DNA of 64,000 nucleotides from contig NZ_MU158689.1 of assembly GCF_015209965.1 (NCBI RefSeq), positions 777,628 to 841,627 of the forward strand. Reading direction: 5' to 3'. The notes beneath the pieces were generated by a model. That model did no database searches and was not told the origin of the DNA. It worked only from the letters and a program-made list of their open reading frames with translations. This DNA comes from Sphingobacterium pedocola (GTDB taxonomy: Bacteria > Bacteroidota > Bacteroidia > Sphingobacteriales > Sphingobacteriaceae). How positions within the stretch are numbered: position 1 is the stretch's first letter; every line of letters starts with the position of its first letter. Of this stretch, positions 32,901 to 42,478 are shown one piece after another. Made by a program: the position numbers and the translations under genes.

Positions 32901-33839
32901 CTATATTAGATTGTTTGTTTTTAGTACATTATTCATGTTGCGTACAGCATCAGCACTGGCTTTGAAGAGCTCCTTTTCCTGGTCGCTCAATTGAATAGGA
33001 ACGATTCTTTCCCATCCATTCTTATTAAGAATAACGGGCACGCCGATATTGATGTCTTCTTCACCGAATTCACCCTCCAAATATACAGAAGCGGTAAATA
33101 ATCGATTCTGATTTAATACGATACTCTCTACCATTGCGGCTGCGGCTGCTCCGGGAGCATACCAAGCGGATGTACCGATCAGTGCGGTAAGCGTTGCTCC
33201 CCCTACCATCGTTTTTTTAACAATCTCCTCTTGCTCTATCTCATCCAAGAAGTGCGTAACCGGAATACTGTTCCACGTGGCGTGTTGGATTAAAGGGATC
33301 ATCGTTGTATCACCATGGCCGCCGATCACAATCGCATTTAAATCGTTAGGAGAAGCATTAAGTTTACTTGCTAACTGATATTTAAAACGTGCGGAATCCA
33401 ACGCTCCCCCCATTCCAATTATTCTGTTTTTCGGCAATCCACTCGATTTAAGCGCTAAATAGGTCATCGTATCCATAGGATTTGATACAATCAGAATAAT
33501 GATGTCCGGTGAATACTTTACTAAATTTTCAACAACAGTCTTTACAATATTCGCATTGGTCCCTATTAGCTCTTCACGGGTCATGCCCGGTTTTCGTGGA
33601 AGGCCAGAAGTCACAATAGCTACAGAAGATCCTGCGGTCTGCAAATAATCATTTGTTACCCCCTTTATATTGGAATCAAATCCTAATAATGCAGCTGTTT
33701 GCATCATATCCTGTGCTTTTCCTTCAGCTACACCTTCTTTAATATCCAAAAGAATAATTTCTTCAGCAATATTTCTTCTGACTAGATTATCTGCTGTTGT
33801 AGCTCCTACAGCACCAGCACCAATAACAGTTAACTTCAT
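32901..33839 (-). CDS. mdh: Malate dehydrogenase
   Basis: The 312-residue NAD-dependent enzyme interconverts malate and oxaloacetate in the TCA cycle. It has the nucleotide loop VIGAGAVGATTADNL, the substrate loop TSGLPRKPGMTREEL with the Arg that selects malate over lactate, NPMDTMTYLA, and the catalytic His in VIGGHGDTTMIPL. The protein belongs to the LDH-like malate dehydrogenase group. The gene stands alone; a 26-bp palindromic terminator of the tam operon lies just upstream. Confidence 0.95.
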   Translation of the reverse strand: MKLTVIGAGAVGATTADNLVRRNIAEEIILLDIKEGVAEGKAQDMMQTAALLGFDSNIKGVTNDYLQTAGSSVAIVTSGLPRKPGMTREELIGTNANIVKTVVENLVKYSPDIIILIVSNPMDTMTYLALKSSGLPKNRIIGMGGALDSARFKYQLASKLNASPNDLNAIVIGGHGDTTMIPLIQHATWNSIPVTHFLDEIEQEEIVKKTMVGGATLTALIGTSAWYAPGAAAAAMVESIVLNQNRLFTASVYLEGEFGEEDINIGVPVILNKNGWERIVPIQLSDQEKELFKASADAVRNMNNVLKTNNLI

Positions 33840-33911
33840 AGCATCTATTTTGAGTTGTTGTCTTTTTAAAACTACGAAATATTGCTTGAAAACGCGAATG
33901 ATATAGACGCA

Positions 33912-33937
33912 AAATCCGAAGAAATTTCTTCGGATTT
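33912..33937 (-). terminator. Palindromic terminator after tamL
   Basis: AAATCCGAAGAAA and TTTCTTCGGATTT form a perfect 26-bp palindrome 6 bases after the tamL stop on the reverse strand. Confidence 0.7.
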
Positions 33938-33942
33938 GTCTT

Positions 33943-36255
33943 TTAAAAAGGATAGCCTATCGCTAAATTGAAAATCAGGTTGTTTTCTCTCCATTTTCCA
34001 CTGCCGAAATCGATATCCTTGAACACCCATCGGTCCGATTTAGCATTGTAGGGAATTCTAAATGGAATGGCAAAGTCAGTTCTTAAAATCAGAAAATCAA
34101 AATCAAAACGTAAGCCGGCACCGCCACCTACGGCGAGCTCGGATAGAAATTCTTTAGACAGCCTGCCTCCTGGCTTATTATCATCCCTATTTTGCAGCCA
34201 AATGTTTCCGGCGTCTACAAAGGCTGCCCAGTGTAAGAATCCCGCTATTTTAGCACGGTACTCCGTATTGAGTTCGAGTTTGTAATCTCCCGTCTGATCG
34301 GCAAAAAAATTATCCTGACCGAGGTTTTCTGGAAGAGAAGATCCGGGACCTACAGATCTCGCCCGAAACGCACGAAGTCCATTGGGACCGCCGGTAAAAT
34401 ACTGTTTCAAATAGGGGAGGGAACGCGAGTTTCCATACGAATAACTCGTTCCGATCATAATACGCGAGGCCAATTGTGAGTTAGTCGATAGTTTCATGTA
34501 ATGCCTGAAATCACCCTCGAGCTTAATAAACTGACTATAGACCGTATTAAAGAGTTCTTTTATATTTCCCTCGCTGGCATTGGCGCCCTGGATAAGCCCC
34601 AAAACGTTACCAGAAAGATTGATACCTCCTTTGAAGTAAAACGTGTGCTTTCTTTCCTGCTCCATCGTGTTCGTATACGTAAAGTTGTAATTCGGACCAA
34701 ACGAAAATTGAGGTTCGATAATGTGTCTCAATGTCGGCACTGTATCCATCTGTGCTTCGTATTCGGGAGTTACGTTACGAGGTTGTACGTATATAATTTC
34801 TGCAAGTGCCAAATCATGTTGCTTTCTGTCATTTTCTTTCCAATTGTATCCATAATTAAGACTGGTCGAATTGAGCGTATAAGCGGTGCGTCTATTTAAA
34901 AATTCGTAACCTAATTTCAAATAGGTTCTGGGGATAAACTTTCTGGATGGCGCCCATTTATAGGGAGATAAAAGGCGAGGCCATGTAATGGTTGCTTCCG
35001 CACCATACCGATAATAGGATGAGTTGAGATTAACATTGCCACCAGTTTGGGTTTCATATCCACCAAAAACGTTCAGGGTCAATGTTTCGAAACCACGGAA
35101 TGCATTTCGTAGTGTCCAGGTAACATTTGCTTCAGATCCATTGTAGACTGTAGCGGTTTTGCCTAGTACTTCAAAGCGTAAGGATTTTTTAGGCAGTGGT
35201 GTTAAATAATAATATATATCTAATGTATTTGTCGAGTCGGGGCTGTCCTCAAAATTGTTCTTAACAAATTTAAATGTGTTTAGATTGACCAGATGATTGA
35301 TCGTCTGATTGTGATCATGTCGATTATACAGTTGGCCTCTTTCAAAAAAGATATGGTTGGCAAGTACTTTTCGGCGGTAGGTCTTATTCCGATCGATAAT
35401 GTAATAATTATCATTGAACAATTCCTGATTTCGGAGACGGTTCTGCCGCTGATATCCTTCTGTGGTTAACGTGTAATTAGGATAAATGAATATATTGCCT
35501 ATTTTTTGCGGATGTACGGCTTTCTCTGAAGTTTCCGGTTTCAAATTGACAAACATATCCACCTTATGGTCACCTATGGTGCTATCGACTTCGACCAAGA
35601 GGTTGTCTGGGCTGAAGTAGTAATAACCTTGGTTCTTGAGGTCATCGTCTATACGTTCTCTTTCATTGATTATAACATCTAGATTATAGTTCTTTCCGTT
35701 CTGTAATAGGGATTTATCCCGGGTCTCTAAAATGTCCTTGCCGATTTGTCGCGCGCTGTCGATGTCAAATTTGACTGCATTGATCCGATAGATGCTTCTC
35801 GGAATACCGTAGTAGGTAACCGTTGCCAGCTTTCCGTTAATAGAGGTGTCCGAAAAAAAAGAAGCATTAAAAAAACCGAGGTTTTCTAGACGGTTTCGGA
35901 GTAAGTTCTCGTTATACTCGCGGTTCACGTCGCTTAATAGCACAGGCTCTTCTCCTTGACGTTTAAGCCATCTTCGGACGAAGTTTGTAGTAGTGTCGGG
36001 ACCACCCCCCATATTCCAAAGCGATAATTTCCACCTCCATCCCAGAAGTTTTGCATTCGGTTCCGGACGCAACATGGATGCGAGGCTTTCTTCGAAAGCT
36101 TCTTTGCGATCGTTGGCTACACCGCTATCGACCTTTAACTCGACTTTACCCTCGTCATACAATTTTTCATCTTCCGTCAGGTATTTGGTGGAATTACACG
36201 AGCTTACGAAGAGGCCAAGAACAGCTAATAACATTACTATCTTTTGGTTATTCAT
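33943..36255 (-). CDS. tamL: TamA/BamA-type outer-membrane assembly protein, lipoprotein form (TamL)
   Basis: This 770-residue Omp85-family protein works with TamB in outer-membrane assembly. From ATG 36255 it has a lipoprotein signal (VMLLAVLGLFVSSC, Cys 20), unlike E. coli TamA; a lipidated form is known in Bacteroidota as TamL. POTRA-like repeats fill about residues 40-330 (GNIFIYPNYTLT, LANHIFFERGQLYNRHDHNQTINHLVNL), and a surface-antigen barrel follows, with the conserved FTGGPNGLRAFRARSVGPG and ending GYPF. Eight further codons upstream (36279) are possible but would increase the 8-base overlap with tamB. The overlap shows translational coupling. Confidence 0.9.
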   Translation of the reverse strand: MNNQKIVMLLAVLGLFVSSCNSTKYLTEDEKLYDEGKVELKVDSGVANDRKEAFEESLASMLRPEPNAKLLGWRWKLSLWNMGGGPDTTTNFVRRWLKRQGEEPVLLSDVNREYNENLLRNRLENLGFFNASFFSDTSINGKLATVTYYGIPRSIYRINAVKFDIDSARQIGKDILETRDKSLLQNGKNYNLDVIINERERIDDDLKNQGYYYFSPDNLLVEVDSTIGDHKVDMFVNLKPETSEKAVHPQKIGNIFIYPNYTLTTEGYQRQNRLRNQELFNDNYYIIDRNKTYRRKVLANHIFFERGQLYNRHDHNQTINHLVNLNTFKFVKNNFEDSPDSTNTLDIYYYLTPLPKKSLRFEVLGKTATVYNGSEANVTWTLRNAFRGFETLTLNVFGGYETQTGGNVNLNSSYYRYGAEATITWPRLLSPYKWAPSRKFIPRTYLKLGYEFLNRRTAYTLNSTSLNYGYNWKENDRKQHDLALAEIIYVQPRNVTPEYEAQMDTVPTLRHIIEPQFSFGPNYNFTYTNTMEQERKHTFYFKGGINLSGNVLGLIQGANASEGNIKELFNTVYSQFIKLEGDFRHYMKLSTNSQLASRIMIGTSYSYGNSRSLPYLKQYFTGGPNGLRAFRARSVGPGSSLPENLGQDNFFADQTGDYKLELNTEYRAKIAGFLHWAAFVDAGNIWLQNRDDNKPGGRLSKEFLSELAVGGGAGLRFDFDFLILRTDFAIPFRIPYNAKSDRWVFKDIDFGSGKWRENNLIFNLAIGYPF

Positions 36256-39200
36256 TTTCATTCCTTTCCTCATCTTCATTTCTTATCACGGTATTTGCCG
36301 TGTCTTTTATTGCTTTTTTCGAATTCGTATCGGTATTGTTTTTGGTCGAATCTTGCTGTTTCAATTCCTCTTGCTCTCTTTCTTCCACTCGTTTCCGGAA
36401 TTCAGGATTGTGTTTCATAAGACTGTCTCGCAAAATTAAACGTACGCTATCACGATATACAGAGTCGGTTTCCATCCGATCCACATCAAATCTCCTTCTG
36501 AAGCCTCTTGTGTCCGTATTATAGTATTCTTCTAAAGCCTTAGAATTCATAAAGAGTTCTTTAAACCTATTGTAATCCATGGTCATAACGAATCCAATGC
36601 CTGTTTCAACAAATTGCCCCTGTAAAGTGGCTTGATATTGATTTTTGCGATATACACGGGCGAAATAACGACCGTCTTTAGATAGTTGGTAATCCAATGA
36701 AATGTCTCCAGCTATATTGTTAGGCCTCTCACCAGGACGGGTATTCCCCTCTACCTCAAAATTAGATCCAATGGTGATCTTAAGCCTATCGTCAAAAAGC
36801 ATTTTTGATATACCTACATTGAGGTCGGTCCTGTTTTGTCCCGATCCGGTCAGATAATCCTGTTCTGATTGTAAATTGAAATCTAATTCAACTCCTTTGA
36901 TCAAATCGGAAGCGAGGTTATTGAGCTGACCGGTAAGAAAAGAACTAACTGAACTTCTGGCGATTCCTTCTACGCCGGCGCCACCGGAAAGGCTTTCAAA
37001 TGGATTGGCTGACATGAATCTTCCGAGAATAATTAAAGAGAAGACCTGTTTATTTAATTCTGCCGGATCATCGCGAAGTGCTGATAAACCTATATTGACT
37101 TTGCTCACGACGTCTTGGGAGACAATGGCGTTATTTTCATCTAGATCAATATCAAAATTGATGCTGGGCTTGAATAATTCACCAGCTAAAATTAATTTAA
37201 CATCAAATGGAATACGTTGCTTATAGAGGTTCTGATTTTCAGCACCGATTTGGTTACTCACCAGTTCAAGCGTCGGAAATTTCCCTTTATACAGTGCCGT
37301 GATGTCCATCCGAGCATCTAACGGATCGCCATTCCATGTAATAGTACTCCCTTTTTGGAAATTAAATTGTCGACTTACCGGGCCAAAGTTAAACGAATAG
37401 TTTCCGTCTTCGACGGTGTACGTGCCCGACATCGTAATGTTACTGTTGGCATCTATCGTAGTATTCAATTCGGCTACACCTTGTATATTAAGCGCATCTT
37501 GTGATCCTTCATCGATAATGATCTTGAATTTAGCTTCTCTATCAGTGGATAGGTTGAGCGCTAGATCAAATCCGGATAACGAAGAGGCGGTAGTTAACGA
37601 ATCTAGCTTAGCGAATACATTCGTGCGGGCCGTATCGCTTTTGTTTACGAATTTTACCACACCATCACGTTCGGCTACGCCCGGGTTATCATTGGGCACA
37701 ATTAATACAAAGTCGGTGTTTTCATTTGCTTTGACATTCCCGTCTATTTTGGGTTTATTGAGATCTCCCGTAATACGGATGTTGGACGTTACGAACAGCT
37801 TCCCAAAGAAGAGATCATTATCCTCACGAGTCGAATTTACCACCGCGAAATCATCGGTAGTTAAATTTAAATTGAAAACAAAATCACCATAGGTAGCAGT
37901 CCGTATGGTTCCATTTAGTTTTGCTGTATTACCTTTCAAATCTTTTATTTCAAATTGCCTAAACTGTATGCCTTGATTGTTGAAGGTGATTTTTTGATTG
38001 TCCATTAAAAAATCGGCATTCAGCATGGTAACATTTAATTTACCTTGCTGAAAGATTAAATCTCCATTTATTTTCGGAGTTTGTGTGGTGCCGGAGATTT
38101 TAAGTGAACCTGTGAGATCCCCATCGGCTCCCTGCAAATAACCCAAGCTAAAGGCTTCTACCGTTTTCAATTTCATCGGTTTTAAGTCTAGTGTTGCATT
38201 GAAAGTGGATTCACCAGTAGGGGGAGTATAATATTCACCTATTAATTGCACATCGTTGCCGTTCTCCGTGATGCGGACGTCCGCAGCAAATGTGTTTTCA
38301 GTTTCATTATTCACCTTAACAAGGACATTGCCAACCGTATCTTGTCCAAAATAGAATTTTAGTATCTCAAGATCGGAAACGAATACCGGATTGCTCTCCA
38401 GGCGAGAGACCGTTGCCGAACCGTTGATCCCGCCACCCAAATTTAAGGTTTCTGATTCGAGCATTTTACTAAAGGTCTCAATCCTAAAATCATTGAACGT
38501 TACGTCGATAGGCGCATTTAGCGTAGAGTCTTGCGACTGGATCAACAATTCCTGTCCATTATTTGAGAGTTTAAAATCATGAGCATGAATGCCATCCGTC
38601 CCAAAGGTGATTTGATTGGCGGATGAAATATTCCATTTATCATAATTCAGCATAAGACCGTCTTCAAATAGACTTAAGATATAATTATTTTCGTTAACCG
38701 CCATCTTCGCCCCTAGATGATAGCGGTCTTTCTCTTGTTTATCCTTAATCCACAGACCAAAATCAAGGTTGTTTTCAATTACCTTTCCACTCAATACCGT
38801 ATTGATCAATTCAATATTGCTGATTTTTATCCGATTGATCAATGCCGAATAATACAGTGTACTATCTAATGTATTGATGTCTATACCCACATTTTCCACT
38901 TCCATGCCATCATATATCACCTTCGGCGCGATTAATTTGGCCATAATACTTTTACTCTTGCTATCAAAAGTACCATCCAGTGTCACATCTTGCATTTCTT
39001 CAAGCTGTGGAAAGAAGTCGCGGATAAACCGAGAATTATTTATTGCAGCTGAAAATTCGAAGTTTTGATCCTCATACCGTGTTGTGTCTGAAGGTATATT
39101 TTTTGGGTTATAATACACCTGAGTAATATCTTGTATGGAACTTCCGAGTTCGGTAAGTTTGTATTTTCCAACTAAATGCGCGTTAAAAAATTCTGAATTC

Positions 39201-41527
39201 AGCACCAATGTATTTCTGTTTGTATCTGCGGTTGCTGCCAATGATATGGTATCTAAAGCAAACCGATTCTCATTGTAAGCTATAGACGACTGGGTAACGT
39301 CAATTTTCCCGTTTAAATGATTTAAATCAGCCGTTTCAAAATCCGCAGTTATTTTCCCATGGTAACGAATATGATCGGTCGTTAAATTCAGGTTCTTTAG
39401 ATTCACACTATCTACCATCAATTGCATGTTTACTTTAGGATATTGTCCCCGCATATCCCCAGCGAGATCAAGGTTGAATTTAACATTTGGGTCGGGACTA
39501 ACTATGTTTCCAGCAATATCGCCATCACTCGCGGTAAGATCAAGTACGATCCCTTGATAGCTGTAGCCCATGGCATCCAATCTGTTAATTGTTCCATCGA
39601 CTTCTGCCATCATAGTCTGCGGATTTAGTCCCTGCCCTTTTATGTTGGCTTCCATTGCAATGATCCCCAGTACGGAATCCTGATTCAGGATATGGCCAAT
39701 GTTAAAGTCGTCTATCGATACGTATGCATCGTAAGTGGTATCTCTCTGCCCCATATTTAAAGAACCATTTACGGTGGCGTTCCCTTTATCGGTTACTAGG
39801 CTCATATTGACGTCTCCGCCAGACATCCCACCTTTTAAGGTGCCCGATAATGAAATGGAGTTAGGTAGTTGTATACTATCGGGAAGCAAAGATTTATCTA
39901 CCAATCGTTCAATATCGCGTCTGCTGGTCGTTAGCTTTTTAAGGTTAAGATTAATATTCATGCGCTCCATATCTGGTAGTCCTTTGATATCTGCGCTAGC
40001 AATGATATGCGTATTGTCGAGGGTCTTAAATTCCAGTTTTGGAATATGTAGGTCATCTAGTCGGCCATGTACACGGCCGTCTACGTAAAACCGTTTTGCC
40101 ATTAATGGTTTCATCGCATCCATACTCTCCAAGTCAGGTATAAAGTACCGTATATCTGTCATATCGATCTGGCTTCTACTAATGCGAGCATCGATAGTCA
40201 TTGCACTTGGATTATTGCTGATGGTCTCTAGCGAAGGGTAGGTTACTTTGATGTAATCGCGAATAATGGTCTTATCCGTCTCTGCTAATAAATTTTCAAT
40301 CGTAGCCCCAGTGCCCGAATACACGAAATCTGCTTTTAGCTGTTTGAGATAAAAGCCGGAATGATCTTTTACAGAAAGATTTGCCAGGGAACCCGAAATG
40401 GAATCTGCGGAGTAATAGAGATCGTCCAATCCCCCAGCTAGATCGGTTATCTTAATATTCGAATAGTCAAATCCTTTCGTGCGCGCTTGATTATCGTCTT
40501 TAAACCAAAAGTTGGTTTTTTCTATCGAAAGTTTGTCTGCTGAAACGATCCATTTCATCGACGAACTCGTATCTGCTGAGGTGCTATCTACATTTATGTT
40601 ATTTTGCTTTCCAAAGAGTACATACGAATCTGAACCTTGAAGCATGATTTCGTTGAGTCGAACGATTTCCTTATTAAGATCTATTTCTTTAACATTTGCC
40701 GACAGGTTTTTAATGTCGAATTTAGTATCCATTGCGGAAGAACTATCCGCATACCGTATTAAAATATCTTTCAGGATGATTGACTCGGTGGCCAAATTGG
40801 GAAGCAGCGAAGAATTTTCTACAGACTGATCTGTAATGCCGAAATCTTCTGCAGTAGGAGCAACCGTCTCCGTGGCCGGAGCCCATTGTTTGATATCGGC
40901 ACTTAAACCCGTAATATGAATAACAGGAATGTCAAAAGACATATTGTTGGTTAGGTCGAAATTTTTTACACGGGTGTCAAAATGTGTTAAATTGATATTG
41001 GCAGAAGTACCGATCATATCATCTTTGTAAGAGAAACGAATACGGTCGAAATTTACTTTATCAATGTCAAATATCAAAGCCGACGTAGTGTCTGCATCGG
41101 TAGCGCTTTCTTTTTCTGTTGTAAAGGCGTTTAATATATAGTCAAAATTGAACGATCCATCCGGTGCTGTGCGGATTATTTTAGCAGTAATACCCGCTAA
41201 ATCGAGCTCTTGAATTTCGATTGTATTCTTAAATAACTTGAACATATTGATATCCACGGACAGTTTTTCGCCGGCTATGAGGGTGTCTTGACGCTGATCC
41301 TCAAAATAGACATTCTCCAATACCAATTTTTTAGGAAAAGTGATGTGGATATAACCAATATTGACCGGAGTGCCAATTTTGGTTTCTAAATAATTAGTTA
41401 CCTTTCCAACTACATAATTCTGTACGGAGGGCAATCTAATCAAGAAAATAGCTAGTAGAAGCAAGGCTATAACAGAACCTACAATCCAAAGAATGGTTTT
41501 TAAAAAAATACGGCTGAATCTGTTCAA
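36248..41527 (-). CDS. tamB: Translocation and assembly module protein TamB
   Basis: The 1759-residue protein has one N-terminal membrane anchor (residues 10-31, WIVGSVIALLLLAIFLI) and a very long beta-rich periplasmic part made of AsmA/DUF490-type strands that form a hydrophobic groove. The C-terminal TamB domain (about 1250-1690) carries VDFDIDLDENNAIVS-like and NVGISKMLFDDRLKITIGSNFEVEG segments. TamB links the inner membrane to TamA/TamL and is thought to carry phospholipids or help assemble outer-membrane proteins. It is longer than E. coli TamB (about 1260 residues), as usual in Bacteroidota. The tail is highly charged and repetitive (REQEELKQQDSTKNNTDTNS). Confidence 0.93.
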   Translation of the reverse strand: MNRFSRIFLKTILWIVGSVIALLLLAIFLIRLPSVQNYVVGKVTNYLETKIGTPVNIGYIHITFPKKLVLENVYFEDQRQDTLIAGEKLSVDINMFKLFKNTIEIQELDLAGITAKIIRTAPDGSFNFDYILNAFTTEKESATDADTTSALIFDIDKVNFDRIRFSYKDDMIGTSANINLTHFDTRVKNFDLTNNMSFDIPVIHITGLSADIKQWAPATETVAPTAEDFGITDQSVENSSLLPNLATESIILKDILIRYADSSSAMDTKFDIKNLSANVKEIDLNKEIVRLNEIMLQGSDSYVLFGKQNNINVDSTSADTSSSMKWIVSADKLSIEKTNFWFKDDNQARTKGFDYSNIKITDLAGGLDDLYYSADSISGSLANLSVKDHSGFYLKQLKADFVYSGTGATIENLLAETDKTIIRDYIKVTYPSLETISNNPSAMTIDARISRSQIDMTDIRYFIPDLESMDAMKPLMAKRFYVDGRVHGRLDDLHIPKLEFKTLDNTHIIASADIKGLPDMERMNINLNLKKLTTSRRDIERLVDKSLLPDSIQLPNSISLSGTLKGGMSGGDVNMSLVTDKGNATVNGSLNMGQRDTTYDAYVSIDDFNIGHILNQDSVLGIIAMEANIKGQGLNPQTMMAEVDGTINRLDAMGYSYQGIVLDLTASDGDIAGNIVSPDPNVKFNLDLAGDMRGQYPKVNMQLMVDSVNLKNLNLTTDHIRYHGKITADFETADLNHLNGKIDVTQSSIAYNENRFALDTISLAATADTNRNTLVLNSEFFNAHLVGKYKLTELGSSIQDITQVYYNPKNIPSDTTRYEDQNFEFSAAINNSRFIRDFFPQLEEMQDVTLDGTFDSKSKSIMAKLIAPKVIYDGMEVENVGIDINTLDSTLYYSALINRIKISNIELINTVLSGKVIENNLDFGLWIKDKQEKDRYHLGAKMAVNENNYILSLFEDGLMLNYDKWNISSANQITFGTDGIHAHDFKLSNNGQELLIQSQDSTLNAPIDVTFNDFRIETFSKMLESETLNLGGGINGSATVSRLESNPVFVSDLEILKFYFGQDTVGNVLVKVNNETENTFAADVRITENGNDVQLIGEYYTPPTGESTFNATLDLKPMKLKTVEAFSLGYLQGADGDLTGSLKISGTTQTPKINGDLIFQQGKLNVTMLNADFLMDNQKITFNNQGIQFRQFEIKDLKGNTAKLNGTIRTATYGDFVFNLNLTTDDFAVVNSTREDNDLFFGKLFVTSNIRITGDLNKPKIDGNVKANENTDFVLIVPNDNPGVAERDGVVKFVNKSDTARTNVFAKLDSLTTASSLSGFDLALNLSTDREAKFKIIIDEGSQDALNIQGVAELNTTIDANSNITMSGTYTVEDGNYSFNFGPVSRQFNFQKGSTITWNGDPLDARMDITALYKGKFPTLELVSNQIGAENQNLYKQRIPFDVKLILAGELFKPSINFDIDLDENNAIVSQDVVSKVNIGLSALRDDPAELNKQVFSLIILGRFMSANPFESLSGGAGVEGIARSSVSSFLTGQLNNLASDLIKGVELDFNLQSEQDYLTGSGQNRTDLNVGISKMLFDDRLKITIGSNFEVEGNTRPGERPNNIAGDISLDYQLSKDGRYFARVYRKNQYQATLQGQFVETGIGFVMTMDYNRFKELFMNSKALEEYYNTDTRGFRRRFDVDRMETDSVYRDSVRLILRDSLMKHNPEFRKRVEEREQEELKQQDSTKNNTDTNSKKAIKDTANTVIRNEDEERNENE

Positions 41528-41697
41528 TTTACGTGTGTATATTAAGTGGACCTATTATGACTTATTTTTAATAACGTAAAAATAAATTAATTGTTTATGT
41601 TTTAAATGTTTTTTGATGCTGATTTGCAATAAATACGTAAAACATTTTCTTATCAGCCTAGATTTTTTTTTATTCGTAGGCTTAATTCCCAAATTTT

Positions 41698-41717
41698 TCC
41701 TAACTCTGTAGTTAGGA
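41698..41717. promoter_or_regulatory. Inverted repeat upstream of the second two-component system
   Basis: TCCTAAC (41698-41704) and GTTAGGA (41711-41717) are perfect inverted repeats with a 6-base spacer, about 90 bases before the response regulator and 170 bases from tamB. It may be an operator, or a hairpin with T-run (TTGTCTTTTT follows). Confidence 0.4.
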
Positions 41718-41803
41718 TTGTCTTTTTAAATACAGCTGAATATACGAAATAGCGTTTTAGTTAATGCATTAAGCTACATGATATTTTGCGAAAATAATTG
41801 CGA

Positions 41804-42475
41804 ATGAAAATATTAATTATAGAAGACGAGGTAGAACTATTGCATAGTGTGCAGGAGTTTCTAGAGCAAGAAAGCTATTTGATAGAATCCGCAACCCATT
41901 ATAATGCTGCGGTGGAAAAGGTGCTTGCTTATCAATACGATTGTGTATTATTGGATATTATGTTGCCTGGAGGAAATGGCTTGGATATTCTTCGTGTGCT
42001 TAAGAAAGAGAAGAAAGATCAACCCGTACTGATATTATCTGCCAAAGATTCCGTTGAAGATAAAGTGTTGGGACTGGAAATCGGAGCCGATGATTATTTA
42101 GCAAAGCCATTTCATCTTTCGGAATTGTTAGCGCGGATCAAATCCATTATCCGTCGACACATGCACCATGGTGACCCAATTATTTCTTACAAAGATGTTA
42201 AATTGAATCCAGATTTACGACAGGTACTAGTCGGTGATAAAGAAGTCACATTAAATAGGAAGGAATATGATATTTTGTACTACTTGATACTGCGTCCGAA
42301 TAAACTGATGGAAAAAACGACTATTGCGGAGACAGTATGGGGAGACAACGTCGACCAGGCAGACAATTTAGACTTCATCTATTCGCAAATAAAAAATTTA
42401 AAACGTAAGTTGAAAGAGGTGAATGCACAGGTAGATATTCAAGCAGTATACGGAGTGGGGTATAAGTTGATTTAA
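41804..42475 (+). CDS. OmpR-family response regulator
   Basis: The 223-residue protein has a receiver domain (LIIEDEVELLHSVQEFL; phospho-acceptor Asp in CVLLDIMLPGGNG; LSAKD; DDYLAKPFHLSEL) and a winged-helix output domain (LNRKEYDILYYLILRPNKLMEKTTIAETVWG; YGVGYKLI). ATG 41804 is preferred over an in-frame TTG two codons earlier. The kinase gene begins 3 bases after its stop. The two PepSY-like genes downstream are likely targets because such regulators often control PepSY proteins placed next to them. Confidence 0.94.
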   Translation: MKILIIEDEVELLHSVQEFLEQESYLIESATHYNAAVEKVLAYQYDCVLLDIMLPGGNGLDILRVLKKEKKDQPVLILSAKDSVEDKVLGLEIGADDYLAKPFHLSELLARIKSIIRRHMHHGDPIISYKDVKLNPDLRQVLVGDKEVTLNRKEYDILYYLILRPNKLMEKTTIAETVWGDNVDQADNLDFIYSQIKNLKRKLKEVNAQVDIQAVYGVGYKLI

Positions 42476-42478
42476 GTT

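Noticed and set aside
36993..40088. Several forward open frames of 60-160 codons inside tamB
   Set aside because: They are shadows of the long tamB frame, repeat its strand pattern in reverse and have no start signals or domains.
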